Of a DNA stretch of 64,000 nt, positions 32,473-41,824 are shown piece after piece; the first letter of the stretch is position 1, and each line of letters starts with the position of its first letter. A program made the translations under genes and the position numbers. This stretch comes from Solirubrobacter pauli. GTDB lineage: Bacteria > Actinomycetota > Thermoleophilia > Solirubrobacterales > Solirubrobacteraceae. Under the pieces are notes generated by a model. The model was not told the DNA's origin. It did not search any database and was given only the letters and a program-made list of their open reading frames with translations. The DNA is taken from positions 667,426 through 731,425 of the forward strand of contig NZ_RBIL01000001.1 in the NCBI RefSeq assembly GCF_003633755.1, given 5' to 3'.

Positions 32473-34223
32473 GCGCGACCCGCTCCGGGCCGGCGCCGTT
32501 CGTACAGCAGCTGCACCGCGCCGCGGCCCAGCGCGGTCGGCTTGAGCCGCTCTACCAGGACCTGTCCGAGCACCTCACCCGCATCCTGCAGCGCCTGTAC
32601 CCCGTGTGGGCGCTGATCGGACCGGGACTCTCGGACCCCGGCCACATCGAACTGCACTCGCGCTGGATCTACCTCGACGCCGACGAGCTGCTCGGCCCGC
32701 GCGAGCAACTGCTCACCGGAACGGTACCCCGGCGCCGGGTGCTCGGGACCTTCGGTGTCGCCCTGCACGAGACGTTCCACGCCAAGCACACCAAGCGCTG
32801 GGCCATGGAGCACGACGTCCAACTCGCCCGGTCCCAGGACCCCGACGAGCGGCAGCTGGCCGCCGACCGCCGGCTGCTGGAAGAGCCACGCATGGAAGCG
32901 CACGGCTGTCGTGATTTCCCGCGCGACTCGATCCGCGGACGCTTCACCCGCCACGCCCTGCGCACCGCGGTCACCGACACGCTCGTGCCGCGCTTCGCGG
33001 CTGAGTTGCTCGCACCGAATCTCGCCGGCGAACCCGTCACGCGGGAGCTTGCCGGCCGAGCCGCCGTCTATCTGCGAGCGCGAACGCTCTATGAAGCCGC
33101 GGACCCGTCCGCGCTGAGCTGGCTGGAGCCGATCTGGACGAGCGTGCTCGGCCCCGACGACCTCACCGCGCTCGACGCGCTGTTCGCCCGGCTGATCTGG
33201 ATCGACGACGGCGACCTTCACGGCCTCGACGACGCCGCCCGCCGCTACCGCGAGATCATCGGCCCGCCCGACGAGGAGCCGGCCGGCGGCACTCGGGCGG
33301 GCGCGCCCGTCGGGGGCACGCTCGCCGAGGCGCTCGAACAGGCCGAGGCGTCCGCGCGATCGGACCAGCTCATGCAACTCGAGCACGACGTCGACCTGCA
33401 GACGCTGCTGGACGACATCGCCCGCAGCGGTGAAAGCACGACGCCCCGTGGCACCGGCGCCCCGTCGGGCCGGATGCCGGACCGCGGCGTCGACCGGCCG
33501 CCGTTGGGCGATGAAGTCGCCCAGGCCCGCCGCTACGCCACGCGCATGCGCCAAGCCATGACGCTCGGCACACGGACGATCGACAAGCGCACGCCGGGCG
33601 GGCGCTTCGACGGGCGCGCCTACGCGCGCGGCCAGGCCCAGCGCACGCACGGGCGGCCGATCAGCACGCACCCCTGGCAGATCACCCGTCAGATCACCGC
33701 GCCGATCCAAGAGCCGCACGTCGCCCTGATAATCGACACCTCCGGCTCGATGGGCGGCTACGAGTACGCGCTCGGCCCCATCGCCTGGATCCTCAGCGAC
33801 GGGTTGCGCCAGATCGGCGGGCGCTGCGCGATCGCGCTGTTCGGCTCCGGCTCGCAGCTGCTGAGCGACGGCGGCGAACGGCTGCGTCAGGTCCCGGGTA
33901 TCCGCACCGGCGGCGGCACCGCGTTCGCCGGCGACGCGATCGTCGCCGCCTCCGACTGCCTGGACATGACCAACCCCCGCCGCCCGCGCTTCGCGTACGT
34001 GCTCAGCGACGGCGGCTGGTACGACACACCCGCGGGCGTCGAGCGCATCCACTGGCTCGCCGACCACGGCGTCCCCACCATTCACATCGCCATCGGCATT
34101 GCGCCACTCTCGGTCGAAGCGGACCACATCGTCGTCATCCCCGACCCGGCCGACGCGCTCGACCAGATCGCCGCCGACACGGTCAAGGCGCTGCGCAGCG
34201 CGACGCCGCGTCGTCCGCAATAG
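32469..34223 (+). CDS. VWA-domain protein with an N-terminal HExxH metallopeptidase-like region
   Basis: A 584-residue protein. The N-terminal part has ALHETFHAKH, with H100-E101-x2-H104 as in zinc metallopeptidases, resembling the putative peptidase region of DUF2201/CobT-like proteins. An acidic linker (residues about 280-380) follows. The C-terminal VWA domain has an intact MIDAS motif DTSGS near residue 423 and TGGGT and SDGG downstream. MoxR-VWA pairs use ATP to load or remodel a target; here the partner may also cut protein. Its ATG overlaps the MoxR stop. Confidence 0.8.
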   Translation: MSATRSGPAPFVQQLHRAAAQRGRLEPLYQDLSEHLTRILQRLYPVWALIGPGLSDPGHIELHSRWIYLDADELLGPREQLLTGTVPRRRVLGTFGVALHETFHAKHTKRWAMEHDVQLARSQDPDERQLAADRRLLEEPRMEAHGCRDFPRDSIRGRFTRHALRTAVTDTLVPRFAAELLAPNLAGEPVTRELAGRAAVYLRARTLYEAADPSALSWLEPIWTSVLGPDDLTALDALFARLIWIDDGDLHGLDDAARRYREIIGPPDEEPAGGTRAGAPVGGTLAEALEQAEASARSDQLMQLEHDVDLQTLLDDIARSGESTTPRGTGAPSGRMPDRGVDRPPLGDEVAQARRYATRMRQAMTLGTRTIDKRTPGGRFDGRAYARGQAQRTHGRPISTHPWQITRQITAPIQEPHVALIIDTSGSMGGYEYALGPIAWILSDGLRQIGGRCAIALFGSGSQLLSDGGERLRQVPGIRTGGGTAFAGDAIVAASDCLDMTNPRRPRFAYVLSDGGWYDTPAGVERIHWLADHGVPTIHIAIGIAPLSVEADHIVVIPDPADALDQIAADTVKALRSATPRRPQ

Positions 34224-34234
34224 CGGCCGCCGAT

Positions 34235-34263
34235 AGCCGCCGGCGCACTCGGCGCCGGCGGCT
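34235..34263 (+). terminator. Perfect hairpin after the VWA gene
   Basis: AGCCGCCGGCGC and GCGCCGGCGGCT form a 12-bp stem around ACTCG, 12 bases after the stop. It is a likely terminator or attenuator; no T-run follows. Confidence 0.65.
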
Positions 34264-34287
34264 CACCCACTACAGAAGGACACCCCC

Positions 34288-36069
34288 ATGCCAGATCTCC
34301 AGGCGCCGCCGACAGCGGCGCCTTCGCTCTTTGACGTCACTACCACCGCGCCGGCCGATCCGGCCGGCACGCTCGTGCGTGTCCCGCTCGACGACATCCG
34401 CCTCGCCCCCAACGCCCGCCACGACATCGCCCCCAACGGTATCGAGCGCCTCGCTCGCATGCTCATGTCGATGGGCCAGCTCGTCCCCGGCATCGGGCAC
34501 CGCCCAGCCGGCCAGCCCGTCGTGCTCTACGCCGGCCAGCGCCGCTTGCTCGCCGCCCGCGCCAGCCACGACCTCGCCGTCAACGGCCTGCAGCCAGTTC
34601 GCAGCCTCATCGTCCTGCTGCTCGACCACGCGCCCTCGCGCGACGAGATCCGCCGCATCCAGGCTCAGGAGAACCAGCGCGAGGATCTCACGCTCGCCGA
34701 CCAACAGGCCCAGTTCGCAGACTGCTGGGCCGCCCGCGCCGGCCTGCACGAAAGCGACCGCATCGGCGCCGTGTGCGCCGACCTCGGCATCGGCCCCGTG
34801 AAGGCGCACAACCTGCGCCGCCAGCTCACGCTTCCGGAGCCCATCCGCGCCCGCGTCGCCGACCGCCCCGGCGAACGACAAATCTCCGTGACGCTCGCCA
34901 ACCGGCTGGCCGACATGCACGAGATCGCGCCCGAGCTCACCGAGGGCGTCGCCCGCCGGATCTCGACCTCCGACCTGCACGACGCCGCCCTGCGCGACCT
35001 TGGCGCCTTCGTGCACCGCACGCTGGTCGAAGACGAGACCACCTACGCGGTCCGCATCGACGACGGCGCCCTGCTCGACGCGCACAGCCAGATCACCCTC
35101 GCCCGCCAACACCTGACCGACGCCGGGCGACGGGCGATCGCGCACGCCTTCAGGTGCGATCTCGACGAGCTCGACAGCGAACTGGACACGCTGCAGACCA
35201 GGGCGAAGAGCACGCACGCCTCACTGCGCGTCGACAGCGCGCTGCGCGAGCGCGCCCGCACCGGCCGCTACGCCTACGTCCACGAGCGCGGGGCCGACTT
35301 CGCCGCCGGCATCTGGGTCATCGACCCCGCGTTCCTGCTCGACGCCGTCCGCCAATCCGTCGCCGACAGCGACGACACACCACCGGTCAGCAACCCGGCG
35401 TACTTCGCCGGCGCGCACCTGGACGCGCCGGACCTGCGCGCTGCGCTCGCCGACGAGAAGGCACGTCGACACGACGAGCGTCAGCGGCACGCCGACGCCG
35501 TCCGCACGAACCTCGGCCTCGGCCACGACCTCCGCGCCGGCCTGATCGACCCCTCCCCCGCCCAGCTCGACGCGTTGCGCACGATCGTCTGCCGGCTGCT
35601 GTCCCGCGAGTACCGCGACGTGCTCGCGTATGGCGCCGGCTGGACCGACCCCGACCGCCAACGCCCGGTCGGCGAAAGCGGCCGCCACGAACCGATGGCC
35701 GTCGACGCGATCGTCGACGCCGAGCTCGGGCGGGCGCTCGCCGAGCCTGACTCGCTGCGCGGCATCGCCGCGCTCGTCGCCCGCTTCGCCGCCGCGTTCG
35801 TCCTAGACCCCGACGGCGTCACCCGCACCAAGGCCCTGGGCCGCGAACGGATGAGCCGCAAGCTCGAGGAGGTCCTGCCCGGCGGCGATGACCCGCTCCG
35901 CGAAGCGCTCTGGGCCTTCCTGCGCCCGATGCTCTCCCCGCGACTGGCCGCGCTGCACCGCGAGACGTTCGTCACCGACCCGACCGAGCGCAGCACCGTC
36001 GACCTGGACGCGCACCGGGCCGACACCAGCCTCGACGAGCTCGAGCTTGACGAACCGTCCGCGGCCTGA
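34288..36069 (+). CDS. Large ParB-like protein
   Basis: A 593-residue protein. Residues about 30-200 are ParB/Srx-like: IRLAPNARHDI, LYAGQRRLLAA in place of the GERR box, AQENQREDLTLADQQ in place of ENxxR, and a helix-turn-helix around IGAVCADLGIGPVKAHNLRRQL. The remaining 390 residues are helical, Arg/Asp-rich and without motif. It is unlike the parB at 18.9 kb, which pairs with parA, and has no ParA beside it. A second DNA-binding, possibly CTP-dependent, role in plasmid maintenance or regulation is inferred. An AGAAGGA ribosome binding site precedes the ATG. Confidence 0.75.
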   Translation: MPDLQAPPTAAPSLFDVTTTAPADPAGTLVRVPLDDIRLAPNARHDIAPNGIERLARMLMSMGQLVPGIGHRPAGQPVVLYAGQRRLLAARASHDLAVNGLQPVRSLIVLLLDHAPSRDEIRRIQAQENQREDLTLADQQAQFADCWAARAGLHESDRIGAVCADLGIGPVKAHNLRRQLTLPEPIRARVADRPGERQISVTLANRLADMHEIAPELTEGVARRISTSDLHDAALRDLGAFVHRTLVEDETTYAVRIDDGALLDAHSQITLARQHLTDAGRRAIAHAFRCDLDELDSELDTLQTRAKSTHASLRVDSALRERARTGRYAYVHERGADFAAGIWVIDPAFLLDAVRQSVADSDDTPPVSNPAYFAGAHLDAPDLRAALADEKARRHDERQRHADAVRTNLGLGHDLRAGLIDPSPAQLDALRTIVCRLLSREYRDVLAYGAGWTDPDRQRPVGESGRHEPMAVDAIVDAELGRALAEPDSLRGIAALVARFAAAFVLDPDGVTRTKALGRERMSRKLEEVLPGGDDPLREALWAFLRPMLSPRLAALHRETFVTDPTERSTVDLDAHRADTSLDELELDEPSAA

Positions 36070-36087
36070 CCCGCGACGGCAGCCTGT

Positions 36088-36114
36088 GCGACCCGCCCAT
36101 CCGCGGCGGGTCGC
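36088..36114 (+). terminator. Terminator after the ParB-like gene
   Basis: GCGACCCGCC and GGCGGGTCGC form a perfect 10-bp stem around CATCCGC, and a TTTCTTT run follows 12 bases later. It is the best terminator candidate in the block and probably ends the transcript starting near 20.5 kb or 34.3 kb. Confidence 0.7.
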
Positions 36115-36189
36115 GCGGCGGCGCCTTTCTTTGGGCGTGTTGCGTTGTCCGACCTGCCGTCGCACGATCGGCCAGGGAGAATGGGCGGG

Positions 36190-36843
36190 ATGGACGGCAA
36201 GATGCCCGACCTATGGCCGCCGGGGACCCTTGAGCGCATCAACGACGTGACGCACTTCGTCGCCGACCACCTCGTGACGCAACGGCAACTCGACCTTGTC
36301 GAGGACCGAGACCTCGCCCAGTGGATTGCGCTCATCAGCGGCCACGTCGGCCGCCCCGCGGAGCTTGTCGCGCGCGTCCCCACCGATGCTGACGCCCTCC
36401 GGGGCGCGGTCGTTTGGCTCGCCTGCGCCAGCGCCGACACCGTCCGCGCCAAGGCGGACTTCGACGGCACCGACCTGTTCGCCGAGCTCAACGAACTCGG
36501 AGGCCAGATCGCCGGTGTGCTGCTGCATGAGCGCCCCCGCCGACCGACCGCCCAGGTCCTGACCGTCGTCCATGCGCTCGGCACCCTCATCGATTACGCG
36601 CAGCCCCTGCTGCACGCCCCGGGGGAGGGCGGCGCCACGAGCTTCACCCGCGGCGTGCTCGAGGCGCTGAAAGCTGAGCGTCCCGAGCTCGCGACTCGGC
36701 CGGCCGATGAGGCCGACGACGACTACGACCTCGTCGAAGACGTCAGCTACGAGCTTCACCACTTGGCCGGCATCGCCGGCACCGCCGCTGTGGTGCTGCA
36801 CCCGGGCGGTGTCGTCAGCATGCCGGAAGCTCTCGACGAATAG
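36190..36843 (+). CDS. Hypothetical helical protein
   Basis: A 217-residue, mostly helical protein (LDLVEDRDLAQWIALIS, DLFAELNELGGQIAGVLL) with an acidic stretch DEADDDYDLVEDV near the end. The ATG follows an AGGGAGA at about 11 bases; upstream GTG/ATG options add up to 15 residues. It is separated from the ParB-like gene by a terminator and begins a new transcript. No family was recognised. Confidence 0.6.
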   Translation: MDGKMPDLWPPGTLERINDVTHFVADHLVTQRQLDLVEDRDLAQWIALISGHVGRPAELVARVPTDADALRGAVVWLACASADTVRAKADFDGTDLFAELNELGGQIAGVLLHERPRRPTAQVLTVVHALGTLIDYAQPLLHAPGEGGATSFTRGVLEALKAERPELATRPADEADDDYDLVEDVSYELHHLAGIAGTAAVVLHPGGVVSMPEALDE

Positions 36844-36875
36844 GCGGCCCGCGTGCGGCTCAGAAGTTCGGCGGC

Positions 36876-37397
36876 ATGCGCTCGCGCACCACCGACCACT
36901 TCACCCGTCGCCGCAACGTCCTGCTCGCCCAACACCACCGTGATCAGGGTTGGAGCATCGCGCAGATCGCGCACCTGCTCAACCGTGCCCCGGCGACCAT
37001 CCGCGGCTACCTGCACGACCCGACCGGAACGAAAGCCAAGGCGCGCAAGGCCGGTTACGCCGGCATCTGCCACAAGTGCGGCGCACCGACCTCCGGAGCC
37101 GACGGCAAGGGCCGAGCCGCGCAGCACTGTCAACGGTGCAAGCCGCAGTCACGTCCGCGCTGGACCCGTGAGACCGTCCGCGGCGCCCATCGCTTCTGGC
37201 GCGAGCGCTTCGGCTTCCCCGCGTCCTCGGTCGACTGGTCCGGCACCCACGCCCGCCGCCGCGGCGGCGATGCGCTCAGCCGCTACCAGTCCGCCCGCTG
37301 GCCCTCGCAATCGGTCATCCGGCGGCTGTACGGCACCCCCGCCGCGGCGGTCGCCGACGCCTTCCCTCCCGAGCACGACGAACACGCGCGCTCGTGA
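36876..37397 (+). CDS. Helix-turn-helix / zinc-ribbon protein (homing-endonuclease-associated type)
   Basis: A 173-residue protein. Residues about 15-50 form a helix-turn-helix (QGWSIAQIAHLLNRAPATIRGYL). A zinc ribbon follows, CHKCGAP...CQRC. The last 70 residues (IRRLYGTPAAAVADAF and upstream aromatic residues) look like the DNA-binding repeat found with homing endonucleases and phage regulators. A site-specific DNA-binding role is likely; no nuclease residues are evident. Its stop overlaps the transglycosylase start in a GTGA, an unusual pairing. Confidence 0.6.
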   Translation: MRSRTTDHFTRRRNVLLAQHHRDQGWSIAQIAHLLNRAPATIRGYLHDPTGTKAKARKAGYAGICHKCGAPTSGADGKGRAAQHCQRCKPQSRPRWTRETVRGAHRFWRERFGFPASSVDWSGTHARRRGGDALSRYQSARWPSQSVIRRLYGTPAAAVADAFPPEHDEHARS

Positions 37398-38545
37398 GCG
37401 GCGTCGTCGCCTCAGGCTCGCGCGCGGCCGGTGCAGCGACCGCGCTCGCGGTCATGGCCGTGCTCGGCCTGGCCGCGATGACGAGTTTGATGCCCGGTCT
37501 GCTCGACGACGAGTGCGCCGGTGCAAGCGCCGCGCCCTCGGAGCACGCGTCGTCGACCATCCCCTCCGAGTACCTCGAGCTCTACCGGCAAGCCGGTAGT
37601 CAGTTCAAGGTCCCCTGGACCGTGCTGGCCGCGATCGGCGCAATCGAGTCTGACCACGGCCGATCCAGCGCCGCCGGCGTTCGCTCCGGCGTCAACGCCT
37701 TCGGCTGCTGCGCCGGACCCATGCAGTTCAACCTCACCGACGGCCCACCTTCCACCTGGCAGGCCTACCGCATCGACGGCGACCAAGACGGCGACACCGA
37801 CCCCTACGACCCCCGCGACGCCATCCCCTCCGCCGCCCGCTACCTCAACGTCCTGCTCGAACGAGCAGGCGGCGAGATCACTGACGCCGTCTTGGGCTAC
37901 AACCACTCGCGTGCCTACGTCGCCGACGTCCTCACGCGGGCACGCACCTACGCGGACGCGCCCGAACACGCCCTCGTGAGCGAGCCCGCCGCCGAGTGCG
38001 CCAGCGGGTCCGAGGGGCCACCGACGGACCTTCGCGAGAGCGCACGCGTCAGCGCGCCCCGGCGCTACGCGATGCTGCCCGCTTGGGCGATGGCCGCCGG
38101 CCGCCCCGCCCAGCTGATCGACGCTCGGCTGCTCGCCAACGCCTTGTGGCTGCTGCGCAGCTACCGCCTACGGGTGACCGCCGCGCGCGAAGGCGGCCAC
38201 CAAACGCACGGCGACGGCACCGCCCTCGACCTGATCCCGGCCGACGCGGTCGACCAGGCCGCCTGGGACAACTCGGCGCTCGCCCTCGCCCGCGACCTCG
38301 GCTGGATCCCCGCCTGCGGCGGCTCCGGCACCCGCCCGGTCTGCCCGCTGATTCCGGCGATGCAGTTCGTCGGCTACGAGGGCTACCCCGGCCACGGCTC
38401 ACCGTGGACCTGCCGCGCCCCCGACTGCGCCGCGCATCTGCACATCTCGTGGGTCTCCCCCTGTTACGGAACCAGCGCACCAACCCCTCCTTGCAGCTGG
38501 GTGGCGGCGATACCGACCGGGACCTCCGTGTCCAGTCACGGATGA
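37394..38545 (+). CDS. Membrane-anchored lytic transglycosylase plus M15-type peptidase (VirB1-like)
   Basis: A 383-residue protein with one N-terminal membrane helix (residues about 12-34). The first domain is lysozyme-like, with the catalytic Glu in AIGAIESDHGR near residue 85, GPMQF and LGYNHS. The second (about 210-360) has GHQTHGDGTALDL and HLHISW, the zinc-ligand pattern of VanY/M15 carboxypeptidases. Cutting both glycan and peptide of the cell wall fits a conjugation-associated VirB1/VirB1-like enzyme that opens the wall for the channel, although it lies 23 kb from the secretion operon. The GTG start overlaps the upstream gene. Confidence 0.82.
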   Translation: MSGVVASGSRAAGAATALAVMAVLGLAAMTSLMPGLLDDECAGASAAPSEHASSTIPSEYLELYRQAGSQFKVPWTVLAAIGAIESDHGRSSAAGVRSGVNAFGCCAGPMQFNLTDGPPSTWQAYRIDGDQDGDTDPYDPRDAIPSAARYLNVLLERAGGEITDAVLGYNHSRAYVADVLTRARTYADAPEHALVSEPAAECASGSEGPPTDLRESARVSAPRRYAMLPAWAMAAGRPAQLIDARLLANALWLLRSYRLRVTAAREGGHQTHGDGTALDLIPADAVDQAAWDNSALALARDLGWIPACGGSGTRPVCPLIPAMQFVGYEGYPGHGSPWTCRAPDCAAHLHISWVSPCYGTSAPTPPCSWVAAIPTGTSVSSHG

Positions 38546-39150
38546 GCTCGTCGCCCCTCGGGGGCGAGTTTCCTCGCCCCGAGCCTAGAGCGAACATGGA
38601 CCACCGCCCCGATCCAACCGGCCTGTATTCCCTCGCCGCAGCCACGCACCCGCACATCGAGTGGGGAGCGCGGCGCCGAGCCGCGATCGTCGCTGGTCGC
38701 GGACGTTGCCTGTCTCCCGAGGAGGAACGCATCGCCGCCACCGACGAACTTCTCGCCCGCTGCATCCCCGAGCTGATTCAGCTCGCCAAGTGCGCGGCGC
38801 TGGCTGGAGTACCGACGCTCACGTGCGACTGCCGGCGGGCGATCGAACACAGCAGCGCCGCGCTCCTCCGACTGCTCGACAGTGCACTGGCGGCTCATGG
38901 CCGGGATCAGCGCTACGACGTCACGCACTGGCGGACGGCAACGGAAGCCCGCGCAGCCGTCGTGGCGGCAGACTTGCTCGACCGACGCGACGACGACCCA
39001 TGGCCTCTACCGGGCGCGATCGACTGCGCCGCTTGCAACATCGCCGACGCACTTCTGGCCTGCCGCCGCGAACGGATGTCAGTGCCGGAAGACATCACAA
39101 GCGCCGCCAGTGAGTTGCTGGTCGTCTACGCCGCCACGGTGGCTCTCTGA
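38542..39150 (+). CDS. Hypothetical protein
   Basis: A 202-residue protein starting with an ATG that overlaps the peptidase stop; a second ATG 18 codons later is the alternative. It has helices and several Cys residues (ARCIPELIQLAKCAA, LTCDCRRA, IDCAACNIADALLACRRE) without a clear metal-site spacing. No function can be assigned. It ends the plus-strand block. Confidence 0.55.
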   Translation: MSSSPLGGEFPRPEPRANMDHRPDPTGLYSLAAATHPHIEWGARRRAAIVAGRGRCLSPEEERIAATDELLARCIPELIQLAKCAALAGVPTLTCDCRRAIEHSSAALLRLLDSALAAHGRDQRYDVTHWRTATEARAAVVAADLLDRRDDDPWPLPGAIDCAACNIADALLACRRERMSVPEDITSAASELLVVYAATVAL

Positions 39151-39473
39151 GCGCGTCGCGGAGCCGGTAGCGAGACGCGCATCCCGACGCCTGCGCTGCT
39201 CAAGTCGATCACCGCCGAATCACGCGAGGCGAAATGGCAACGTCACAACGTCCAAGGAGGGAGCTCGTCGCTACGTTCCTAGCGTGTACTCCGTCGACGG
39301 TATCGCGGGCAATCGCCTCGCCGGCTCGCGGCCCGTCTGGAAGGCTTGATCGGGAGCTCGGCTGCTCGTGGAGGGCTCTCGCCTGCACGCAGCTCGACGC
39401 GCAGCCTCTCGGGCTGCAGCCCGTCGGCGGTCACCCTCGAACCGGACCTGCTCGTGGCAAGCGGTACGGGGCG
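39151..39473. other. Interval between convergent genes
   Basis: About 320 bases with no supported gene; the open frames are shadows. No clear hairpin was found. Confidence 0.4.
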
Positions 39474-39833
39474 CTAGCGCGAGTTGACCTTCACGACGCG
39501 CTCGAGCTCGCGGAACTCGGCTTCGTCGATGCGCCGGAAGTTCCGGCCGGCCACCGGACGCTTCGGCCCGCGCGGAGCGATCAGCAACGGCTCGGTCGGG
39601 ACGGCGTAGCGCCAGCGCTCGGCGTGCTCGGTCTGCTCCTCGCGCTCGAACACCGGGCCGATCACGCGGACCACGGCGGCTACGTGCTTGCCCTCGATGT
39701 TGTAGATGACCAGCTCATCACCCGGCTGCGCGCTCACACGGACATGGCTCGCGAGTTGCGTGAACCCGTAGGTCTCCTCGCGCATCGCCTCGAACCCACC
39801 CGGTTGCTTGAACTTGAACAGCCAGTAGCCCAC
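39474..39833 (-). CDS. EVE-domain protein
   Basis: A 119-residue protein that starts GYWLFKFK and continues PGDELVIYNIEG and AVVRVIG. This matches the EVE (PUA-like) fold that reads modified bases in DNA or RNA. EVE proteins are often found with restriction and other defence genes. The GTG just before GYW was chosen because EVE domains begin there; the frame is open 23 codons further upstream. It is a single gene, with no nuclease fused. Confidence 0.65.
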   Translation of the reverse strand: MGYWLFKFKQPGGFEAMREETYGFTQLASHVRVSAQPGDELVIYNIEGKHVAAVVRVIGPVFEREEQTEHAERWRYAVPTEPLLIAPRGPKRPVAGRNFRRIDEAEFRELERVVKVNSR

Positions 39834-40003
39834 GTGGGCAACGCTAGCGCCGACTAGGCCCCCACAAGCCACCCGACGGTCCAGGCTGCACGCCACCAAC
39901 ACACGCGCGCACGCCAGGCGCGCCGGCCGGCACGACGCCGCTCAGCGGGCCAACTCGAGCCCTTGCCAAACGGCAGGCTCCGACGTTCCCGTTGCTGCCG
40001 CGT

Positions 40004-41577
40004 TCAGTCCACGGCGCGGGCAAAGGCGCTGACCGCGAAGTCCGGGGAGACGGCATACACGTTGCGGGCGTCGGGCGGGACCAGGAGATCTGACGGGGCG
40101 AGCAACCCGCGCGCGATCGCGCAACCGAAGTGGCGGGCGAACGACCAGCAACCGCCCGCCGGGGGACCTGATAGCGCTCCGGTCGCGGGATCGCGCGCGA
40201 GGACAAGCACGCCGTAGGCGCTGAACGTCAGATAGGCGGTGCGACCGGAGGGCGAGATCGCCAAAGCACCGCCGCCGACGTAGCAGCCGCCGGGACATGG
40301 CACCTGGAAGGCGATGCGGGCGTCGGTGATCACCCCCGTTGACGGATCACGTGACCACACGCCAACGGCGCCCCTCCTGGCCCCGAGCATGTAGGCCTGA
40401 CGACTGTCAGACGTGCCACCAGGCGGCCAGCGGACGACGGTCGGGTCTGCGAGCAGCTGGGCAGGCACGGTTGCGAGACGGGTTGCAACGCGCCGCTGCG
40501 CCCATCGCGCGCGAACACCACCGGCGCGGCAAGTCCGTAGACGCTGGAGCTGAAAATGAAGCGGCCGTCGGAACCCTGATCGAGCGCCCCGAACTGCACC
40601 TCGGCGGTGCCACGCCGCGCACACGGCCGCGAGCCGCCCTCCGGGCCCAGCACAACGCAGCCATTGGCCCCGGGACGTTGACGCAGCGCGCCGGTGCGCG
40701 AATCGCGCGCGAAGGCCGTAAACGTCCGCCCCGAGATCGTCAGCGCCTCCGCATACAGATGCCGCCCATCCGCCGTCACCAGCAGCGAGCTGACGTTGCT
40801 CAGGCCCTTCGCGCGCCCGCACCGGTCCCGGCCTGGACGCGCGCGCAGGCAACCCCGCCGCCCGGGCAGCTGGCGGAGCACCCCGGTGCGCGGGCCGCGC
40901 CGGAACACGGCGATGGTGTCGCTCTGGTTCGCGGCGGCGTAGAGCGAACGCCCGTCCGGGGAGACCGCAAGCGCGCTGACGTGACCGATCCCGCGGACAG
41001 CGGCGCAGCCGCCACGCCGGACGGCGGTCATGCACCCTAGGGTGCCGTCCAGTTGCCGCAGCGCTCCGGTCGGCGTGCGGGCAAAAACTTCAATCGCGCT
41101 CGGGCGGCGCGTTCGGGCCGGACCGACAAGCTCGTACTCACCCCGAGTGGCCGTGTAGAGGAAGGCCCCGTCAGGGCTCAGCACGGCCACCGAGGTGCGG
41201 GGCCGCCCGACGAGCACCGTGTCCTGTTCAGATCGGCCACGGACGGCGGTACACCCCTGCCGAGGAACCCCGAGCCGTAGATCGGTCGGTGTCGGTCCTC
41301 CTATGCACGCCGAACGGCCCGGCAGCGGCGTCAGGGCACCCGGCTGCGCCCGAGCAGTCACAGGCAGCGCGGTTATCGCGATCAGGAGCTCGAGCAGCAC
41401 CGATCCCGCTGCAGCGGCTCGCCATCGGACGGGTCGGACCGTGCCAGGCCCGACCGGCTGCGCACGCGATCGGCTTCGGCGCTGCTGAGCTGCCGGAGCG
41501 CCGTCGATCCACCGTTGCGGTCGAAACGGCAACGGGTGAGGCACGACCGAGATCACCACGCGGGACTCATGACGCAT
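40004..41577 (-). pseudogene. Secreted beta-propeller (lactonase-like) protein, frameshifted
   Basis: Two frames together encode about 500 residues. The first has a signal-like segment (VLLELLIAITALPVTARA) and repeated blades of about 50 residues: PDGRSLYAAA, VFRRGPRTGVLRQL, GCxxA. Near 40470 the sense moves to another frame (TSDSRQAYMLGARRGAVGVW, SPSGRTAYLTFSA) until 40004. The family is the seven-bladed lactonase/YVTN propeller, secreted and often adhesive. The start is uncertain: the ATG at 41577 leaves a long basic n-region. The break may be a real mutation or a sequencing error. Confidence 0.6.
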
Positions 41578-41824
41578 CTTTCCCGGGACCACCACGCTCC
41601 CACAGCGGCCGATTGCGTGTCAACCTCAACTTGTCTGCCCGGTGCGGCGACCGCCGCTCACCGTCGCTTGCGCTCCCGCTCACGGCACGCCGCCCAGGCT
41701 GTCGCTCAAGGTCCTGCTGCAACAGCCGTTCGGCTGATGTCCGGGACGACGGTGAGCTCTTCTCGGCGCAACGCGGTCGACGATGCCCCGCACAGATGTC
41801 AGGTTCCGCCGTCCCGTCTCGACC

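Noticed and set aside
32445-34220. 591-codon minus-strand frame opposite the VWA gene
   Set aside because: Antisense shadow; no start signal or domain.
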